Shown one piece after another: positions 1-8,902 of a DNA stretch of 64,000 bases. The DNA lies in the NCBI GenBank assembly GCA_051657715.1, contig JBOFLF010000061.1, forward strand, positions 18,532-82,531. Direction: 5' to 3'. How positions within the stretch are numbered: position 1 is the first letter of the stretch; every line of letters starts with the position of its first letter. The DNA is from JBOFBH01 sp051657715. Lineage in GTDB: Bacteria; Actinomycetota; Actinomycetes; Actinomycetales; Angustibacteraceae. The notes under the pieces were generated by a model. The model worked only from the letters and a program-made list of their open reading frames with translations. It was not told where the DNA came from and searched no databases. Both the position numbers and the translations under genes were made by a program.

Positions 1-663
1 GTCCCGCAGCGGTAGGACGACCGCCGTGTCATAGCCGTCCGGCGGCGACCCGGACTGCGGGAACGGCAGCCGCAGCACCGGCACATGCCCGGACCGTCGG
101 CGCACCTCGGCGAGCAAGCCGTCGCGCTCCGGACCGGGATCAGCGCCGTCGATCGCGGTGACCGTGTCAGCGCGCGCGAACCGCACCCCGCCGGACCGGG
201 ACAGCACCATCGGCGCGTCGCTGACGGCCACCACCGCGGCGAACCCGACACCGAACCTGCCGACCAGCGGTGCGCCCCCTCCTGGTGCCGGGCCACCCGT
301 CTTCGCCGAGGCTCGCAGGGTCGCCAGGGACTGCGCACCGGCCTCGTCCAGCGCAGCCCCGGTGTTGGCGACGACCAGGACGACATCACCGGGACCCCCG
401 AAAGCCGGCGGGTCCTCGACGCTCACCGGGCGCAGCACCAGGTGCAGGCGACCGGGAACCCCAGCCCGGGCCGCGGCGTCAGCACCGTTCTGGGCCAGCT
501 CGACGATCAGCCGGTCCCGATAGCCGCCCAGCGCGAAGTCCTCCTCGGCGTTGGCGTCCTCGCGGAACCGGACCGGCGACGCCATCCACCCTGCCAGCAC
601 CCGACGCCGAATCGCCGCCGTCCCGAACGGATCGGCGGCGTCTGGCAGGTCGACGGCAGTCAG
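1..663 (-). CDS. Sacsin/HSP90-like GHKL ATPase domain protein (3' part beyond window)
   Basis: This open frame of 221 codons runs off the left edge of the window, so the C-terminus is missing. Near residue 58 it reads ELAQNGADAA, the Mg/ATP-binding N-box of the GHKL (HSP90, histidine kinase, MutL) fold. A glycine-rich segment, GRFGVGFAAV, follows near residue 145 and matches the ATP-lid region of Sacsin/HSP90-type N-terminal domains. The frame overlaps the stop of the DUF3027 gene by 4 bp, which suggests translational coupling. The start is uncertain: no ATG or GTG lies at the junction in frame, so a CTG at 663 or a later GTG/ATG must be used. DUF3027 and Sacsin-like genes are neighbours in other actinomycetes. 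The client or role is unknown. Confidence 0.8.
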   Translation of the reverse strand, partial: MTAVDLPDAADPFGTAAIRRRVLAGWMASPVRFREDANAEEDFALGGYRDRLIVELAQNGADAAARAGVPGRLHLVLRPVSVEDPPAFGGPGDVVLVVANTGAALDEAGAQSLATLRASAKTGGPAPGGGAPLVGRFGVGFAAVVAVSDAPMVLSRSGGVRFARADTVTAIDGADPGPERDGLLAEVRRRSGHVPVLRLPFPQSGSPPDGYDTAVVLPLRD

Positions 664-1700
664 GGGCTGGCCTCCCCAGCGGCCTCGCCGCCGACCTCGC
701 TGGTTTCCCCAGCCGCGCTGCCGCTGGCTTCGACTCCCTCAGTCACCTCACCGCTGGCTTCGACTCCCTCAGCCGTCCCACCGCTGGCTCCGGTTGGCTC
801 AGCGGCCCGGCTGCCGACCTCGCTCGTCACGTCGACGTAGCCAAGCTCGTCGAGGACCGGGACGTCGGCGATCTCGATCGGCGGTGCTACATCCACCTCG
901 CTGTGCGCCCCGCACCCGTGGTCGTAACTGACCACCCGCCCGTCCGACGGCGACCACTCGCTCGCGCACACCCCGAACAGCTGCCGCAACGCTCCCGCCA
1001 TGGGCACCAGGTACCCGCAGGACACGCATGAGGCCGAGGCCTGCTCAGCGTGCGGATCCCGCGGCCCGTGCTCCCCCTCGTACCACCGGGACGCGGCGGC
1101 GGCCCGGCCTTCGAGGGAGAGCACCCGCGGGCGCCCGAGCCCCCACTCCCAGGCGGCGATCGCGTCGACCCCGTCGTCCGCCAGCTGGCCGTCCGCGGCG
1201 ACACCGATGGCCTCGTACCCCTGCTCCAGCAACGGATCGTCCGGCCGCCGGGGAAGCACGTCCCCCGGTGACAGGTCCCCCGGGGCCAACCGGTCCGACC
1301 ACGGGACCCAGGCCGGTGCCAGCACGGCGCCCTCGCCAGGAAGCAGCATCACCTCGCTGACGGTCACCGTCCGCGACCGTGGCGCCCGGGCAAGCGTCAC
1401 CGACCACCGCCACCCGCGGTACCCGGTCGCGGTGCAGGCGAAGCCATGGCTCACCACCCGGTCGCCGTCGTCCGTGGCCCCGAGGTGCTCCCCGACCGTG
1501 CCGGGTTCGGCGACCTGCAGAGCGGCACCGAGCGCCGCGTCCACCGCGGCGGCCAACGTGGCATCAACCCCCGCGCGTCGACGCGGTCGTCGACCCGGAG
1601 GGGTCTCGGCGAGGGCGGTCGACGCCCCGCCGGCCAGCTCGCGGGCCATGCCGCCGGTAGGACTGGTCGTCGGATCACTCGTCCGGTCATGGGTGGACAC
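660..1700 (-). CDS. DUF3027 domain protein
   Basis: The protein is about 346 residues from the GTG at 1700; an in-frame ATG at 1721 is the alternative. The central part carries the DUF3027 signature: VGEHLG, then FACTATGYRGWRWSVTLARA, then a segment around LLPGEGAVLAPAWVPW. This family is restricted to actinobacteria and has no established function. A CxxC pair (SCVSCGYLVP) near residue 220 and an HGCG segment further on could bind a metal. The last 60 residues are low-complexity Glu/Gly/Ala/Ser encoded by 30-bp tandem repeats. The gene is divergent from the MFS gene, with 85 bp between the chosen starts. Confidence 0.85.
   Translation of the reverse strand: MSTHDRTSDPTTSPTGGMARELAGGASTALAETPPGRRPRRRAGVDATLAAAVDAALGAALQVAEPGTVGEHLGATDDGDRVVSHGFACTATGYRGWRWSVTLARAPRSRTVTVSEVMLLPGEGAVLAPAWVPWSDRLAPGDLSPGDVLPRRPDDPLLEQGYEAIGVAADGQLADDGVDAIAAWEWGLGRPRVLSLEGRAAAASRWYEGEHGPRDPHAEQASASCVSCGYLVPMAGALRQLFGVCASEWSPSDGRVVSYDHGCGAHSEVDVAPPIEIADVPVLDELGYVDVTSEVGSRAAEPTGASGGTAEGVEASGEVTEGVEASGSAAGETSEVGGEAAGEASP
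721..810. repeat. 30-bp tandem repeats inside the DUF3027 gene
   Basis: Three consecutive 30-bp units begin at 721, 751 and 781. The first two share the 21 bases starting CCGCTGGCTTCGACTCC, and the third is degenerate. They encode the Glu/Gly/Ser-rich C-terminal tail of the DUF3027 protein and stay in frame. Confidence 0.85.
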
Positions 1701-1785
1701 CCGACGATTCTGGCACCCCACCCGAACCCGTTACCGCCAGCGGGTGCGCCAGCCCGGCCAGCCGCCTCATCGGCACAATGGCGCC

Positions 1786-3312
1786 GTGGAACCGGATCAA
1801 GCCGCAGGCCCCCCACTGCAGCGGCCCGCGTCCCCGTCATCCCCCCCGGATCCGCACGCGGCCAGTGGTTCTCGCGCGGCGAACCCGGGGCGACCGGCCG
1901 GTCGGATGCCCCGCGCCAGGCCACGCACCATCGGCCGGGGGGCTCGGCGCTTGGCCGGCTCGACCCGCCGCGCGGCCGGCGCCACGGGACGGCGGGTGCG
2001 GCGCGCTACCCACGCCCAGGGGGCGGGTGAGTCAGGACTGGCGAAGGTCATCGAGCTGCACGGGATCAGCGCGGCCGGCGACGCGCTGGTGCTGATCTCG
2101 CTCGCCAACACGGTGTTCTTCTCGGTGCCGGTCGGCGAGGCACGCAGCCGGATCGCGCTGTACCTGCTGGTGACGATGCTCCCCTTCTGCGTGATGGCGC
2201 CGATCGTCGGTCCGGTCCTGGACCGGTTCCGGCACGGACGCCGGTACGCCCTGGCGATCACGCTGGTGACCCGCGCGTTCTTGGCCTGGGTGATGGCCGG
2301 CGCCGTGGTGGGCGGGCAGGAGGCGTTCTCCCTCTACCCGGCCGCGTTCGGCCACCTGGTGGCGAGCAAGGCCTACAACGTCACCCGGGCCGCGGCGATC
2401 CCGCGGGTGCTGCCGTCCGGGCTGAGCCTGGTGACAGCCAACTCCCGGGTGCTGCTCGGGGGGATCGCGGCGATCGCGGTGGCGACGCCGTTCGGCGCGC
2501 TGCTGCAACGGATCGGACCAGAGTGGTCCCTGCGGTTGGCGTTCGCGGTCTTCGTGGTCGGGACCGGGCTGGCCCTGGCGCTGCCCCGTCGGGTGGACTC
2601 GGCGGCCGGTGAACGCACGGCCCGCCTCTCCTCAGCGCTCGAGCCGGCGACCCAGCCCGCCCAGCACCCGACGGACCCGCAGGCCACGGGTCGACCAGCG
2701 GCTGCGCGGGTGGGACGACGGTCACGGTGGAGCATCGGCCCCCGGGTGGTGCTCGGCCTGCGGGCGGTGGCCGCCCTGCGGGCCTTCACCGGGTTCCTCA
2801 CCCTGTTCCTCGCCTTCGCCCTGCGCACCGAACCGATCAGCGACCGGCTCCCGCTGCTCGGCGTGATCGGCCTGGTCGCTGGGTTCGCTGGTGTCGGCAG
2901 CACCATCGGGACGTCCCTGGGTGCGGTGCTGCGACGAGCCCAGGCGGACGTGGTGGTGACGATCACGGTCGGGCTGGCCACGGTCGGCGCGGCGGTCGGC
3001 GGCCTGCTCTACGGGCTGGTCCCGGTCCTGGTCACCGGCCTGTGCGCGGGGTTGTCGGCCGCGCTGGGCAAGTTGGCGCTGGATGCCCTGGTGCAGCGGG
3101 AGGTCCCTGAAGAGGTCCGCGCCTCGGCCTTCGCCCGGAGCGAGACGGTGCTCCAGCTGGCGTGGGTGGCCGGCGGCGGGCTGGGCATCGTGATGCCGCT
3201 GGGTGGTGCGTGGGGCCTGCGCGTGGCCGCGATCGGCCTTGCCTTGGTCGTGATCGTCACAGTCCATTCACTGCTGGCGACCCGGGGAGGGGTAGCTCGT
3301 CAGCGCGGCTAG
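1786..3312 (+). CDS. MFS transporter
   Basis: A membrane protein of 508 residues from the GTG at 1786; an ATG at 1906 is a possible shorter start. The N-terminus is a Pro/Arg-rich cytosolic tail of about 85 residues. Hydrophobic segments follow, grouped in two halves and separated by a polar loop near residues 270-310, the layout of the major facilitator superfamily. The loop-2 motif is visible as DRFRHGRR. MFS genes paired with DUF3027 are common in actinomycetes. The substrate cannot be inferred. The gene is divergent from DUF3027. Confidence 0.85.
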   Translation: MEPDQAAGPPLQRPASPSSPPDPHAASGSRAANPGRPAGRMPRARPRTIGRGARRLAGSTRRAAGATGRRVRRATHAQGAGESGLAKVIELHGISAAGDALVLISLANTVFFSVPVGEARSRIALYLLVTMLPFCVMAPIVGPVLDRFRHGRRYALAITLVTRAFLAWVMAGAVVGGQEAFSLYPAAFGHLVASKAYNVTRAAAIPRVLPSGLSLVTANSRVLLGGIAAIAVATPFGALLQRIGPEWSLRLAFAVFVVGTGLALALPRRVDSAAGERTARLSSALEPATQPAQHPTDPQATGRPAAARVGRRSRWSIGPRVVLGLRAVAALRAFTGFLTLFLAFALRTEPISDRLPLLGVIGLVAGFAGVGSTIGTSLGAVLRRAQADVVVTITVGLATVGAAVGGLLYGLVPVLVTGLCAGLSAALGKLALDALVQREVPEEVRASAFARSETVLQLAWVAGGGLGIVMPLGGAWGLRVAAIGLALVVIVTVHSLLATRGGVARQRG

Positions 3313-3323
3313 GCACTGTTGAT

Positions 3324-3336
3324 ATCATCAGATGAT
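3324..3336. promoter_or_regulatory. Candidate operator upstream of vapBC-like genes
   Basis: ATCATC-A-GATGAT is a perfect 6-1-6 inverted repeat 45 bp before the antitoxin start, in the only gap of this locus. VapB-type antitoxins usually repress their own promoter at such palindromes. The role here is inferred from position and symmetry. Confidence 0.45.
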
Positions 3337-3380
3337 GCTATTCTTGGTGCACAAAGAGGCATCCTCAGTCAGGAGACGCG

Positions 3381-3590
3381 ATGCGGACCACGCTCTCGTT
3401 GGACGACGATCTGATGGCCAGGGCGCAGGAGCTGACCGGGACGACCGAGAAGGGCGCTCTCGTCCGGCAGGCGCTGCGGGCGCTGATCGAGAGGGAGAGC
3501 GCGCGCCGCCTCGCGCAACTCGGCGGCAGTCAACCCGACCTCGTCGCACCACCACGTCGTCGCGCAGCCGCGCCCGCCGACGATCGGTGA
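3381..3590 (+). CDS. VapB-type ribbon-helix-helix antitoxin
   Basis: A 69-residue protein starting MRTTLSLDDDLMARAQEL, the N-terminal beta-strand and first helix of the VapB (Arc/MetJ, ribbon-helix-helix) DNA-binding fold. The motif GALVRQALRALIERE follows as the second helix. The C-terminal third is Pro/Arg-rich and would bind and neutralise the PIN toxin. A good ribosome binding site, AGGAG, precedes the ATG. The stop overlaps the next start as GTGA, so antitoxin and toxin are translationally coupled. Confidence 0.9.
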   Translation: MRTTLSLDDDLMARAQELTGTTEKGALVRQALRALIERESARRLAQLGGSQPDLVAPPRRRAAAPADDR

Positions 3591-3946
3591 TCCTCCTCGA
3601 CACCTCGGTGTGGGTCGACCACCTGCGTCGAGGTGATGCCCGGGTGGAAACCCTGCTGCGGAACAACTCCGTGCTCGCGCACCCGTGGGTGGTCGGTGAA
3701 CTCGCGCTCGGGCGGCTCGTCAATCGCCACGTCACCCTGACGATGCTGGCGGATCTGCCGCAGGCCAACCAGGCGTCGGAGTCGGAGGTGGCCAGGTTCG
3801 TCGAGACCAGGCAGCTGTACGGACGTGGCATCGGGTACGTCGACGTCCACCTGCTCGCATCGACGCTGATCACCCCCGGCGCCCAGCTGAGGACCCGGGA
3901 CCGGCGGCTGCACACCGTCGCGCTCGACCTGGGCTGCGCTGGCTGA
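3587..3946 (+). CDS. VapC-type PIN-domain toxin ribonuclease
   Basis: A 119-residue PIN-domain protein from a GTG start that overlaps the antitoxin stop by 4 bp. The acidic residues of the PIN active site are all visible: Asp in LLDTSVWVDH near the N-terminus, Glu in VVGELALG, Asp in GIGYVDVHLL and Asp in RTRDRRL near the C-terminus. VapC toxins are Mg-dependent endoribonucleases, often cutting tRNA or rRNA. The target here is unknown. The length is a little under the usual 125-140 residues, but the domain is complete. Confidence 0.9.
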   Translation: MILLDTSVWVDHLRRGDARVETLLRNNSVLAHPWVVGELALGRLVNRHVTLTMLADLPQANQASESEVARFVETRQLYGRGIGYVDVHLLASTLITPGAQLRTRDRRLHTVALDLGCAG

Positions 3947-3992
3947 CCTCACTCGCTGGCTGACCTGCCGAACGAGATCAGCCTGGTGGATC

Positions 3993-4376
3993 TCAGGTGT
4001 CGAGGTCGTCAGCGACGGCGCGGAGCATGGTGGCCATCTTGGCGCCGACCTCGCGCTCCGGGTAGCGACCACGGCGCAGACCGTTGCTGATGCCGTCCAA
4101 CACCTTGATCAAATCCTCGACGATGACCCCGAGGTCGTCCGCCGGGCGCCGGCTGCGGGCAGCCACCGATGGCGGGGCCTCCAGCAGGGTGACCGACATC
4201 GCCTGATCACCACGCCGCCCGGAGACGACGCTGAAGTCGACCTTCGCCCCGCCGCGGACCGTGGTGGTCCCGGACGGCAGCGCGGAGCTGGGCAGGAACA
4301 CGTCACCGCCCTCGTCCGAGCTGATGAACCCGAATCCCCTGTCGGCGTCGAACCACTTGACCCTGCCTGTCGGCAC
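3993..4376 (-). CDS. Cold-shock domain protein with C-terminal extension
   Basis: A 127-residue protein from the GTG at 4376. Residues 1-66 form a cold-shock (OB-fold) domain with the RNP1-like motif RGFGFI and the second motif DVFLPSSAL, the surfaces that bind single-stranded RNA or DNA. A tail of about 60 residues with helical character follows, unlike the compact 67-residue CspA type. This long form resembles mycobacterial CspB (Rv0871), also about 135 residues. The start is chosen because VPTGRVKWFD matches the usual N-terminus; the frame stays open upstream but shows no homology. Confidence 0.92.
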   Translation of the reverse strand: MPTGRVKWFDADRGFGFISSDEGGDVFLPSSALPSGTTTVRGGAKVDFSVVSGRRGDQAMSVTLLEAPPSVAARSRRPADDLGVIVEDLIKVLDGISNGLRRGRYPEREVGAKMATMLRAVADDLDT

Positions 4377-4581
4377 CGCACACCTCTCGATCTCGCACGA
4401 GCGGGCGCGCAAGCCGTGCAGACCGCGCGCCCGAAAGCACCAGGGTAGACCGAGCGGGCCTGACACGTCGCAGCAGATCCGGATGACGGACCAGCGCCGG
4501 CGCGGGGGCACCCGGACCACCTGCCCGGATCCATCGAACCGGGTGCCCGGCCACCCGCCGTCCCGGTCGTCGAGGCCGTGG

Positions 4582-7050
4582 TCAGAACCGGCTGAAACCC
4601 GTGCGACGCAGGGTCGTCGCGTCATGCACCACCACACCCTCGGACGTCACCGTCCAGATCGACCCGCCGTCGACGAAGGTCCGCAGGGGAGTCGGCGGCC
4701 CGGCCGGATCAGGCAGTGTCGGATCAGGCAGTGTCGGATCAGGCAGTGTCGGATCAGGCAGTGCTGGATCTGGAGGTGTCGGACGAGGCAGGCCCGGCAC
4801 TGCCGGCGAGGCGGGCGGGCGCTGCTCGTCGCCGGTGACGCGCAGCACGGTCGGCCCGCTGAACCGACGACGACCGCTGTCGCCGGTGACCCGCACCGCG
4901 ATGACACCAGCGTCGTAGCCCAGCCCGCCGGCCGAGGTCGGCGTGGGTTCGTCGCCGGAGACTCCGACACCGGGCTCGATACCGGGCAGCGGCGCCGCGA
5001 CCGCGCCACCCCAGCGGCTGAACGGCACCAACACCAACCCGTCGATGAACGTGAAGGCGTGATGGTCGCCCTCGACATCGCTCCAGGCTCCGGGCAGCCG
5101 CACCTGGTCGACCCGACGAGGCGCGGCCAGGTCCGACACGTCGAACAGCGTCAGCTGCAGGCCGAGGGTCCGGCCGTCCGCCGTCGCGTCCTGGCCGACC
5201 CCGAGCAGCAACCCGTCCCCGGCGGGGTGCAGGTACGCCGAGTAGCCGCGGATCTTCAGCTCCCCGACGACACGCGGCCGGGCCGGCTCGGACAGATCGA
5301 TCGAGTACAGCGGGTCGGTCTGCCGGAACGTCACCACGTACCCGACGCCCCTGAGGAACCGGACCGAGCGGATCGTCTCGGTACGCCCGAGGCCGCCGAC
5401 CGCACCCACCCGGGTCAGCCCGTCGTCGTCGATTCGCAGCACCGTGACCTGACTGCTGCTCGGCACCCGCTCGGCCCCCGCCCACCAGAGCGGGGCGGAC
5501 GTCGACGCGACCCGCAGGTAGCCGTCGTGGGCGTCCATCGAGAACTGGTCGAGCAGGTACCCCGGCACGCTGCCGGACCCGACGTAGGCGGGGGCGGCCC
5601 CGCCCACGGTGTCGAACACGTGCACCTGGGTCTGCTGCCCACCGAGCACCCTGGCCGGGTCGGCTGGAAGCCCCGCCGCAGCCGACCAGTCCTGCCAGGA
5701 GTTCGTCGCGAGGAAGGTGTGGTCGGCAGTGGCGTACAGCTGGGCACCGCTCGCGACCACGCCAGCACCGTCCCACCGGGAGACCCCTGCCTGGTCGCGC
5801 AGGTCGAAGGCGAGGAACGACACGGTGTCCAGACCAGCGAACCGGGAGGGCGCGCTGACCTGCTCGCAGGGCAGCAGCGGGCCACTGCGAGCGGGACGGG
5901 AACCAGCACCGTCGGTGAGCGTGAACCTCGGCAGCCAGTCCTCGACCCGGGACCGTTCGACGGCCTCCCGATTGGCGGCGGTGGCCCGGCGTTCGGCCTG
6001 CTGGGCGGCGCGCGGATCCGGCGGAGCCGGCGGGACGATGCCGTCGGCCCCCCGGCTGGGCGGCACCGGCGGGACGGCGATACCGCCCAGGTCGGGCTCA
6101 TCGGCACCCGCGCCGGGCGCTCCGCCGCCGGGCAGCTTCACGTCGGGCGGTGACGCGGGCGTGGCGAACTGGACCCGAGCCGTCGGCCCGCTGACCGCCA
6201 CCCGCGCCACCCCACCCACCAACCGGACTCCGACCGCTGATCCGTCGACGACCAGCGAGCGGACGACGCGCGGCGCGGTCGGGTCCGCGACATCGACCTC
6301 GACCAGCCGGGTCTGCGGCAGGAACGGCCCGAAGGACCGCCCCGGCATCCCGGCGGGCAGTCTCCCGGAGGTTTCCTGGTGGCCGATCAGCAGCACCCGG
6401 TCGCCCTCGACGAGCAGGGACGACGGCTGCCACCCGCCGAAGGCAAGCCGCCCCAGCGGCTCAGCACGACCGCGCGCCGTCCGCATGATGACCAGCGCTG
6501 GTCGGGCAGAGAGACTGCCTGGCTCGGCACGACCGGACCGAGCGGGATGCGGCACCGCCGTCGGGGAGGTCACCGTGTAGATGAGACCACCGACCCGCTT
6601 CGCGATGTCGGCCTCGTCGACACCGGCCACCTGCACCGTGGTGCCGGTCTGCGAGCGGGCGCCTGACCCGCCCGGCGCTGCCGCGCCACCAGGCCCGTTC
6701 TGGCCTCCGGCGACCGCATCCGCACCGGACGCCTGGCGCGCGGACGCGGATTCGGCGATCCCAGGCCCGTGGCTCGGCAAACCGTACGGGCCGACCAGGG
6801 CGCGGGCGTGCTTCTTCAGGTAGCCGAGCAGATCAGGGCAGCCGGTGAAGGCGGTGTACCCCGCCGCCTCGGCCCGCAAGGACGTCGGCGGGCCTGGCCG
6901 AGAGCCGGGCCAGATCCCCGATCGTCCGACCAGACCGGTGCCGATCGCGGTCAGGCCGGCCGCGATCAGGATCACCGAAAGAACCAGCCCGATCAGCGGG
7001 CGTCGACCCAGGCGACCCACCCGCCTGGACCTCGGGTCGTGATCTGCCAT
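4582..7050 (-). CDS. Membrane-anchored beta-propeller domain protein
   Basis: An 822-residue protein with an Arg-rich start and one hydrophobic helix at about residues 19-41, giving a signal anchor with the rest outside the cell. The body matches the beta-propeller domain family (Beta_propel) of secreted actinobacterial and archaeal proteins, with blade-like segments such as LVEVDVADPTAPRVV and LTLFDVSDLAAPRRV. Two long low-complexity insertions are rich in Gly/Ala/Pro. The C-terminal region carries PDPTL repeats before the last blade. The function is unknown. It stands alone, with 205 bp between its stop and the cold-shock gene start. Confidence 0.8.
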   Translation of the reverse strand: MADHDPRSRRVGRLGRRPLIGLVLSVILIAAGLTAIGTGLVGRSGIWPGSRPGPPTSLRAEAAGYTAFTGCPDLLGYLKKHARALVGPYGLPSHGPGIAESASARQASGADAVAGGQNGPGGAAAPGGSGARSQTGTTVQVAGVDEADIAKRVGGLIYTVTSPTAVPHPARSGRAEPGSLSARPALVIMRTARGRAEPLGRLAFGGWQPSSLLVEGDRVLLIGHQETSGRLPAGMPGRSFGPFLPQTRLVEVDVADPTAPRVVRSLVVDGSAVGVRLVGGVARVAVSGPTARVQFATPASPPDVKLPGGGAPGAGADEPDLGGIAVPPVPPSRGADGIVPPAPPDPRAAQQAERRATAANREAVERSRVEDWLPRFTLTDGAGSRPARSGPLLPCEQVSAPSRFAGLDTVSFLAFDLRDQAGVSRWDGAGVVASGAQLYATADHTFLATNSWQDWSAAAGLPADPARVLGGQQTQVHVFDTVGGAAPAYVGSGSVPGYLLDQFSMDAHDGYLRVASTSAPLWWAGAERVPSSSQVTVLRIDDDGLTRVGAVGGLGRTETIRSVRFLRGVGYVVTFRQTDPLYSIDLSEPARPRVVGELKIRGYSAYLHPAGDGLLLGVGQDATADGRTLGLQLTLFDVSDLAAPRRVDQVRLPGAWSDVEGDHHAFTFIDGLVLVPFSRWGGAVAAPLPGIEPGVGVSGDEPTPTSAGGLGYDAGVIAVRVTGDSGRRRFSGPTVLRVTGDEQRPPASPAVPGLPRPTPPDPALPDPTLPDPTLPDPTLPDPAGPPTPLRTFVDGGSIWTVTSEGVVVHDATTLRRTGFSRF
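4706..4780. repeat. 15-bp tandem repeat coding for Pro-Asp-Pro units
   Basis: The unit GGATCAGGCAGTGTC is repeated at 4706, 4721, 4736 and, with two changes, 4751. A degenerate fifth copy begins at 4766. On the minus strand it encodes PDPTL-type repeats in the beta-propeller protein. Such in-frame repeats can gain or lose copies without breaking the gene. Confidence 0.9.
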
Positions 7051-7185
7051 CTGGACTCCCTCGGCTCAGCCAGCAACCGCGCTGGGTGACCGTGGGACGC
7101 GGCAACCCCGGCTCACGTTCCATCGCGGGTTCGCCTGCTCCTCGCGCCAGGTGCCGGCCGAGACGCGACGGGCGCGGCCGACTCC

Positions 7186-8760
7186 TCAGCGGTAGCGGTC
7201 GGGGGCCTCGAGCAGGTCGTTCATCGAGCCGGACCGAAAACCGCGCGGGTCCAGCCGGGCGGCGTGGAAGCCCGCGGCCACCACCGCGGCGACCACCCCG
7301 GCGGCACGGCTCCCGGAACCGGTCCCACCCCTGACGTCGCTCACCCCATCGGCATCTCGAGTGGCGTTCCCGTGAGCATCACTGGTGACATCCCCGGCAG
7401 CCTCGCGGGCGACATCATGGTCGGCATCGCCAGGTAGTCGGTCGAGCGCGGCCAAGCAGGCGGCGTCCAGCTCGATCCGCGCCCTGCCATCGCCGAGGTC
7501 TCGGACCCGCAGGTCGGTGACCGTGATCTGGTTGCGGGACAACCACTCTCGGACGGATCGTTCCGCGCGGTCCACCCGGACCAAGGTCCGCGCGGTGATC
7601 GGGACACCGTACGCCACCCGGCTGGACAAGCAGGCGGCGGCGGGTTTGTCCCAGGTGGCCAGGCCCCACCGGCGGGACACGGCACGAACCTGGGCCTTGG
7701 TGAAGCCGCTGTCCACCAGTGGGGCCAGCGCGCCGCGCTCGGCGGCGGCCCGGATGCCGGGCCGGAACCCGGCCACCGCATCATCGGCGTTGGTCCCCGT
7801 GAGCACCGCTGCCAGTCCCAGGCTGTCGGCCAGTGGTCGCAGCGCGTCGAGCAGCGCGGCCTTGCAGAAGAAGCACCGATCCCCCGCGTTCGTCCGGTAC
7901 CCCACGCGGGACAGCTCGTCGGTGGTCGGGGTCAGGTGTCGGACGCCGAGGTCGCGGGCGAACGCGGCGGCGGCGTCCAGCTCGCCGACGGCCAGCGAGC
8001 TGGAGACCGCGGTGGCCGCCACGACCCGCTCCGGGCCGAGCGCCCGGGCCGCCGCCGCGAGCAGGAAAGCCGAGTCCGCCCCCCCGGAGAAGGCCACCAG
8101 CACGGACCCGAGGCCACGTAGCCGGTGATCCAGATCAGCGAGTCGGGCGGCTACCACGTGGCCCTCCAACCAGAGCGGCAGCGGCGCCAGCGAGTCGAGC
8201 ACGACGTCCGCCCCGGCCGCTCGCAGCGCCGACACGTCATGCGGCCCGGTCGCCACCGCCACCGCCACCGCGGCAGCGGCGTGTGCCCCGGCCACGTCGC
8301 CGGGGTGGTCCCCGACGTACACCGACACCCCCTGCTCGACCAGCGCCCGGGCCTTGTCCTCGGCGAACAGGCCACCGACCGCGACGTCCGCGGTGAGACC
8401 GACGTGCTCGAGCACCAGCCGGACGGCCGCCGACGTCTTGGCGCTCACCACCACCACCAGCCCGCGCTGGGCGCGCACCGCGGTGAACGCCTCAGCTGCC
8501 CCGGGCAGCGCCGTGATCCCGGGAACACCCAGGGTCGGGTACAGCTGCCGATAGCGGCGTACTGCCTGGGCGACCCGGCCGGCACCCTCGAGGTACTGGG
8601 TGAACACCTGGTCGATCGGGATGCCGATGGTCGGCCACAGGTCGTCCTCGGTCACCGTGACGCCGTGCTCGGCGAGCGCCGCCCGGGCGGTGGCCACGAT
8701 GCCTTCGCGGGAGTCCACCAACGTCATGTCCAGGTCGAATCCCACCACCAGCTGCTGCAC
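7186..8760 (-). CDS. HAD phosphatase fused to LarE-type sulfur transferase
   Basis: A 524-residue fusion from the GTG at 8760. Residues 1-200 form a HAD hydrolase of the phosphoglycolate-phosphatase type, with motif I FDLDMTLVDS and the late acidic motif VYVGDHPGDV. From about residue 215 the protein is LarE-like: the PP-loop SGGADS, a CFFC motif near 295, NADD and the conserved KPAAACLSSR near 373. LarE makes the pincer-nickel cofactor of lactate racemase by sulfur transfer. The CxxC plus the later Cys match LarE forms reported to bind a 4Fe-4S cluster rather than sacrificing their own Cys. An Asp/Ala/Gly-rich insertion lies before the C-terminal helix. No larB or larC is in the window. Confidence 0.85.
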   Translation of the reverse strand: MQQLVVGFDLDMTLVDSREGIVATARAALAEHGVTVTEDDLWPTIGIPIDQVFTQYLEGAGRVAQAVRRYRQLYPTLGVPGITALPGAAEAFTAVRAQRGLVVVVSAKTSAAVRLVLEHVGLTADVAVGGLFAEDKARALVEQGVSVYVGDHPGDVAGAHAAAAVAVAVATGPHDVSALRAAGADVVLDSLAPLPLWLEGHVVAARLADLDHRLRGLGSVLVAFSGGADSAFLLAAAARALGPERVVAATAVSSSLAVGELDAAAAFARDLGVRHLTPTTDELSRVGYRTNAGDRCFFCKAALLDALRPLADSLGLAAVLTGTNADDAVAGFRPGIRAAAERGALAPLVDSGFTKAQVRAVSRRWGLATWDKPAAACLSSRVAYGVPITARTLVRVDRAERSVREWLSRNQITVTDLRVRDLGDGRARIELDAACLAALDRLPGDADHDVAREAAGDVTSDAHGNATRDADGVSDVRGGTGSGSRAAGVVAAVVAAGFHAARLDPRGFRSGSMNDLLEAPDRYR

Positions 8761-8902
8761 CGACCCAGCGTAGGTGGCGTCCGGACCAGCACGGACGACG
8801 CCTCCAAGGCCGGGGGAACATGCGGATGCCGGCATCGCCTCTACGCTGCACCCCACCGATCCGACTCAGCAGCGGCGACCGTCGTATCACGGGAGACCAT
8901 CT

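Noticed and set aside
1000..1785. Long in-frame extension of the MFS gene toward 1000
   Set aside because: It runs antisense through DUF3027, is Arg/Pro/Ser low-complexity and shows no homology; the GTG at 1786 fits the family start.
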